Made by a program: the position numbers and the translations under genes. From Bacteroidota bacterium (GTDB taxonomy: Bacteria; Bacteroidota; Bacteroidia; Sphingobacteriales; Sphingobacteriaceae), in assembly GCA_013288465.1 (NCBI GenBank), contig JABDBT010000057.1, positions 1-16,507 of the forward strand: 16,507 nt of DNA, written 5' to 3'. The notes under the pieces were generated by a model that saw nothing but the letters and a program-made list of their open reading frames with translations, was not told the DNA's origin and made no database searches. Of this stretch, positions 14,250 through 16,507 are shown piece after piece (the stretch's first letter is position 1; each line of letters opens with the position of its first letter).

Positions 14250-14279
14250 CAAATATAGGCACTGAATCGTAAAATCAAA
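14250..14279 (-). promoter_or_regulatory. Bacteroidota-type promoter of the his operon
   Basis: On the minus strand TTTG (14279-14276, the -33 element) is followed after 18 nt by TATATTTG (14257-14250, the -7 element), matching TTTG-N17-19-TAnnTTTG. Transcription would start near 14243-14246, about 25-30 nt before the leader ATG. This is the best promoter match seen in the window. Confidence 0.75.
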
Positions 14280-14336
14280 ATTTTTATTAGATATGACACA
14301 TTAGACGCGAGAGCGTATTCCCATTATATTAACTTA

Positions 14337-15893
14337 TCACTTACTATCATATTCATAAATAGACCCGCCGATATATGCATTATCATCAGTTCCGGGGGCA
14401 AACTCCTTCAACAGTTTTAGGTTTTCAATCTTTACAATGTCCTTCAAACTTATTAATTCCGGGTTATCCATCGAAGCAAACCAAACCAAGTAATAGTGCT
14501 TTACCTGGTAAAATTTCTGAATATCACTTGTAAAATAACGGTGCGGCAACAACTTAACCTTCGCGCCCGACAGGAAATACATCGCGTCATTAGCGTCAGA
14601 ATAAACCGGGATGCCGGGCTTAAACAAACTATGATCCGTTTTTAAATACATGGCGAAAGGTGATTTGTTCCATGAATCATCGCTATATCCGGGTATGCCA
14701 AACTCACTCTCGTCATCGTAACGTTGGTAGTCACCTTCCATCGAATTTGGGTTAGTTCCCTGTGGTTTATGGACCTCCCAGGCGCTGAAACCAAGCATTA
14801 ATAATATAGCAATGGCCGAGGTTACATATTTTAATGGCGGTTTGGTTTTCCTAATTATATTTATTACCCAGTAAGTACAACTTAGCAGCAATGTTATAAA
14901 CATTGGCGACAGCAATCGCGAATTGATACGTTCGTACCGTGAAAGGGTTGATGAAATAATGATAAACGCCCCGTAAACAAACGTAAAGGCAATTACAAGG
15001 TTTTCATAACTGCTGACCTGCTTTTTGGAGTAATTATAAATTAAAATTCCAATTAACCAGGCAAATAATAAGAAGGCAATAAGCGTAGCGTAAGGATATG
15101 ACTTTTCAGAGAATCCCGCCCAATCGCACATTACGGTGCCAAAATAATACACGTTTTTCAAAAACGGGGTAAACGATGCTTCCCTCGGCCCGGTAAGCCT
15201 GCTGGTACTTAAAATGTTCCTTAAAAGATTAAGAACTAATAGCGAACATGCGGCTAAACCGTAAATTACAATATGTGTTATCTTCTTTTTTAGCGGAAGC
15301 ACCCTGTCCATCAGCAATAGCAAACCGCCTGTACCTATAATGGTAACACCCGCATAACGGGTAATACTGCTTAATGCTGCTACAAATGCAAATACTAATA
15401 GCGAAACCATAGTATGTTTCACAAAATACTGCCTTGCCGAAATAATAAAAACCAGGATAATGACGGTAAACAGGGTTTCGGACCATAGATAGGTATATAC
15501 CTGCAATAACGCCGGACTCAATAAAATAGCCAGCAACATCAACCACTTATAGATCCACGAGCCTGGATTAAATTTTTGGATGATAAAACCGCTTAAAAAT
15601 ATAAGTGTGGCAAATAGTAATGCATCTAAAAACCATCCTGCCGCGAAAGGATCAATGCCTGTTACGACTAATCCTAACCATAAAAAAACCGAGTAAAAAA
15701 CCGGGAAATCGGTAATAGCTGTATTATTAAAGGTAATCAATGACCCATTGGTATGCAGGCTCCGCGCCGCGCTGGTGTACATCACCGAATCTGGCGACAG
15801 GCCAACGCCGCTGTATTTGGTGTACAGCCAGATCAAATAAAACCCTGCGACAGAGAAGATTATTATATCGATGTATTTTAGGTAGCGGGTCAT
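14337..15893 (-). CDS. Multi-pass membrane protein, GT-C-type glycosyltransferase-like
   Basis: 518 residues with about eleven or twelve hydrophobic segments between 9 and 371 (for example 9-25, 84-105, 114-133, 162-178, 206-225, 268-286, 298-315, 329-347, 357-371) and a soluble C-terminal part (about 372-518). The first external loop has Asp35 in GLSPDSVMYTSAARSL, the place of the catalytic acidic residue in GT-C enzymes, which transfer sugars from polyprenyl-phosphate donors. SETLFT (138-143), ITRYAGV (177-183) and SRLLSPMF (325-332) also resemble GT39/RgtA-like proteins. Substrate unknown. It is next to a GmhB-like phosphatase, which hints at envelope glycan work. A polytopic protein without enzymatic role cannot be excluded. 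Confidence 0.7.
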   Translation of the reverse strand: MTRYLKYIDIIIFSVAGFYLIWLYTKYSGVGLSPDSVMYTSAARSLHTNGSLITFNNTAITDFPVFYSVFLWLGLVVTGIDPFAAGWFLDALLFATLIFLSGFIIQKFNPGSWIYKWLMLLAILLSPALLQVYTYLWSETLFTVIILVFIISARQYFVKHTMVSLLVFAFVAALSSITRYAGVTIIGTGGLLLLMDRVLPLKKKITHIVIYGLAACSLLVLNLLRNILSTSRLTGPREASFTPFLKNVYYFGTVMCDWAGFSEKSYPYATLIAFLLFAWLIGILIYNYSKKQVSSYENLVIAFTFVYGAFIIISSTLSRYERINSRLLSPMFITLLLSCTYWVINIIRKTKPPLKYVTSAIAILLMLGFSAWEVHKPQGTNPNSMEGDYQRYDDESEFGIPGYSDDSWNKSPFAMYLKTDHSLFKPGIPVYSDANDAMYFLSGAKVKLLPHRYFTSDIQKFYQVKHYYLVWFASMDNPELISLKDIVKIENLKLLKEFAPGTDDNAYIGGSIYEYDSK

Positions 15894-15909
15894 GTGGTGG
15901 TTGAGTAAA

Positions 15910-16028
15910 GTTGTAAGGGTTGTAAATGTTATAATAGTTGTAAAGGTTATAGTTTTTATGTAATCAATTAAAATACTCCATTATTCGATATTTTTTAACT
16001 TCTGCAACCTTTACAACATCTACAACCT
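15910..16028. repeat. Intergenic hairpin with 9-nt tandem words (GTTGTAAxx)
   Basis: Left arm: GTTGTAAGG, GTTGTAAAT, GTTATAATA, GTTGTAAAG, GTTATAG (15910-15952), a 9-nt period. Right arm: CTGCAACCT, TTACAACAT, CTACAACCT (16002-16028), the reverse complement with the same period. The loop is about 49 nt, AT-rich. Differences between arms are mostly A/G, which become G-U pairs in minus-strand RNA. The right arm abuts the stop codon of the GmhB-like gene (16028-16030). Confidence 0.8.
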
Positions 16029-16507
16029 TAAATAATCATTCCCAGTACCGTACTTATAGGCTGGTCGCTATCAATTAATATACCTTTAACGCCCGCTCTT
16101 GTGCCGGCTTCTACGTCACGTTCGCGGTCGCCAATAAAATAGGATAGGGAAGGGTCAATATTGTATTTTTCAATTCCCTGCAATAGTAGGCCGGCTTTTG
16201 GCTTGCGGCAATCGCATTCGCCGGTAAAATCGGGGTGGTGCGGGCAGTAAAATATATCCGCAAATTCCACACCATGTGCTGCATAAACCTCTTTTAGCTT
16301 ATTGTGCATTTTAGCTAATTCATCTTCGGTGTACCACCCTTTGGCTAAGCCGCCCTGGTTGGTGGCTACTAATAACAGGTAGCCTTTATCCTGTAAGGTT
16401 TTCAAGGCTTCAAAATTGTTAAGGATATGGAAATCCTCCAACTTACAAACGTAATCGCCCATTTCACGGTTCAGTACGCCATCACGATCTAAAAAAACTG
16501 CTTTATT
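16028..16507 (-). CDS. gmhB: GmhB-like HAD-IIIA phosphatase (5' end beyond the window)
   Basis: 159 residues are visible; the frame is open to the right edge, where AVFLDRDGVLNRE gives the HAD nucleophile and acid (DRD), so only a few N-terminal residues are missing. An internal ATG at 16462 is not the start because it would remove these. Further motifs: VATNQGGLAKG, the zinc loop Cys-Pro-His...Cys-Asp-Cys (visible residues 88, 90, 98, 100), RKPKAG and GDRERDVEAG. This set is typical of D,D-heptose 1,7-bisphosphate 7-phosphatase, a step in LPS core heptose synthesis. Histidinol-phosphate phosphatase is the close alternative, but hisB already covers that. Confidence 0.8.
   Translation of the reverse strand, partial: NKAVFLDRDGVLNREMGDYVCKLEDFHILNNFEALKTLQDKGYLLLVATNQGGLAKGWYTEDELAKMHNKLKEVYAAHGVEFADIFYCPHHPDFTGECDCRKPKAGLLLQGIEKYNIDPSLSYFIGDRERDVEAGTRAGVKGILIDSDQPISTVLGMII

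Noticed and set aside
15910..16028. CRISPR-like array from GTTGTAA repeats
   Set aside because: Units are 9 nt without unique spacers and the second half is inverted; no cas gene is present.

Overview
The window looks like chromosomal DNA of a Bacteroidota species, most likely of the Sphingobacteriaceae (Mucilaginibacter/Pedobacter type). This is inferred from a LytS/LytTR-type two-component pair, a divergent acyl-CoA reductase and dicluster ferredoxin, a bifunctional hisB and hisIE in the order G-D-C-B-H-A-F-IE, a promoter of the TTTG / TAnnTTTG type, AT-rich composition and the absence of obvious Shine-Dalgarno sequences. No tRNA, rRNA, CRISPR array, transposase or phage gene was seen.

Layout: 1-95 is the start of a lysine/acid-rich protein cut by the window edge. 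305-1198 holds an FtsE-like ABC ATPase and, just upstream of it, a 67-aa protein of unknown role (both minus). 1333-3173 is a sensor kinase and LytTR response regulator (minus). 3283-4308 is a LuxC-type acyl-CoA reductase (minus), divergent from a 2x[4Fe-4S] ferredoxin at 4361-4714 (plus) that ends at a strong terminator. 4813-5574 is an NlpC/P60 peptidase (plus), tail to tail with a WD40 beta-propeller protein at 5578-6486 (minus). 6566-14079 is the whole histidine biosynthesis operon (minus). 14337-15893 is a multi-pass GT-C-like membrane protein, and 16028-16507 is a GmhB-like HAD phosphatase whose N-terminus lies beyond the window.

The his genes cover the whole pathway: HisG starts it; HisIE and HisA convert the product; HisH/HisF make imidazole glycerol phosphate; HisB, HisC and HisD finish to histidine. 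Upstream of hisG lies a Bacteroidota-type promoter followed by a 28-codon leader ORF with seven His codons (14132-14218) that overlaps two hairpins. This is a convincing candidate for histidine-dependent attenuation, not visible to gene callers with ordinary length cut-offs.

The most unusual structure is in the gaps. Four gaps between co-directional genes (197-295, 1212-1281, 6494-6564, 15910-16028) are each nearly filled by a large imperfect inverted repeat. Its arms are made of degenerate tandem words, and each gap has its own word and period (6, 7, 14 and 9 nt). Inside the his operon, five junctions carry other palindromic repeats of at least three families. One is translated in frame in HisH, one supplies the last codons of HisD, and one leaves the hisA-hisF gap open in frame with HisF.
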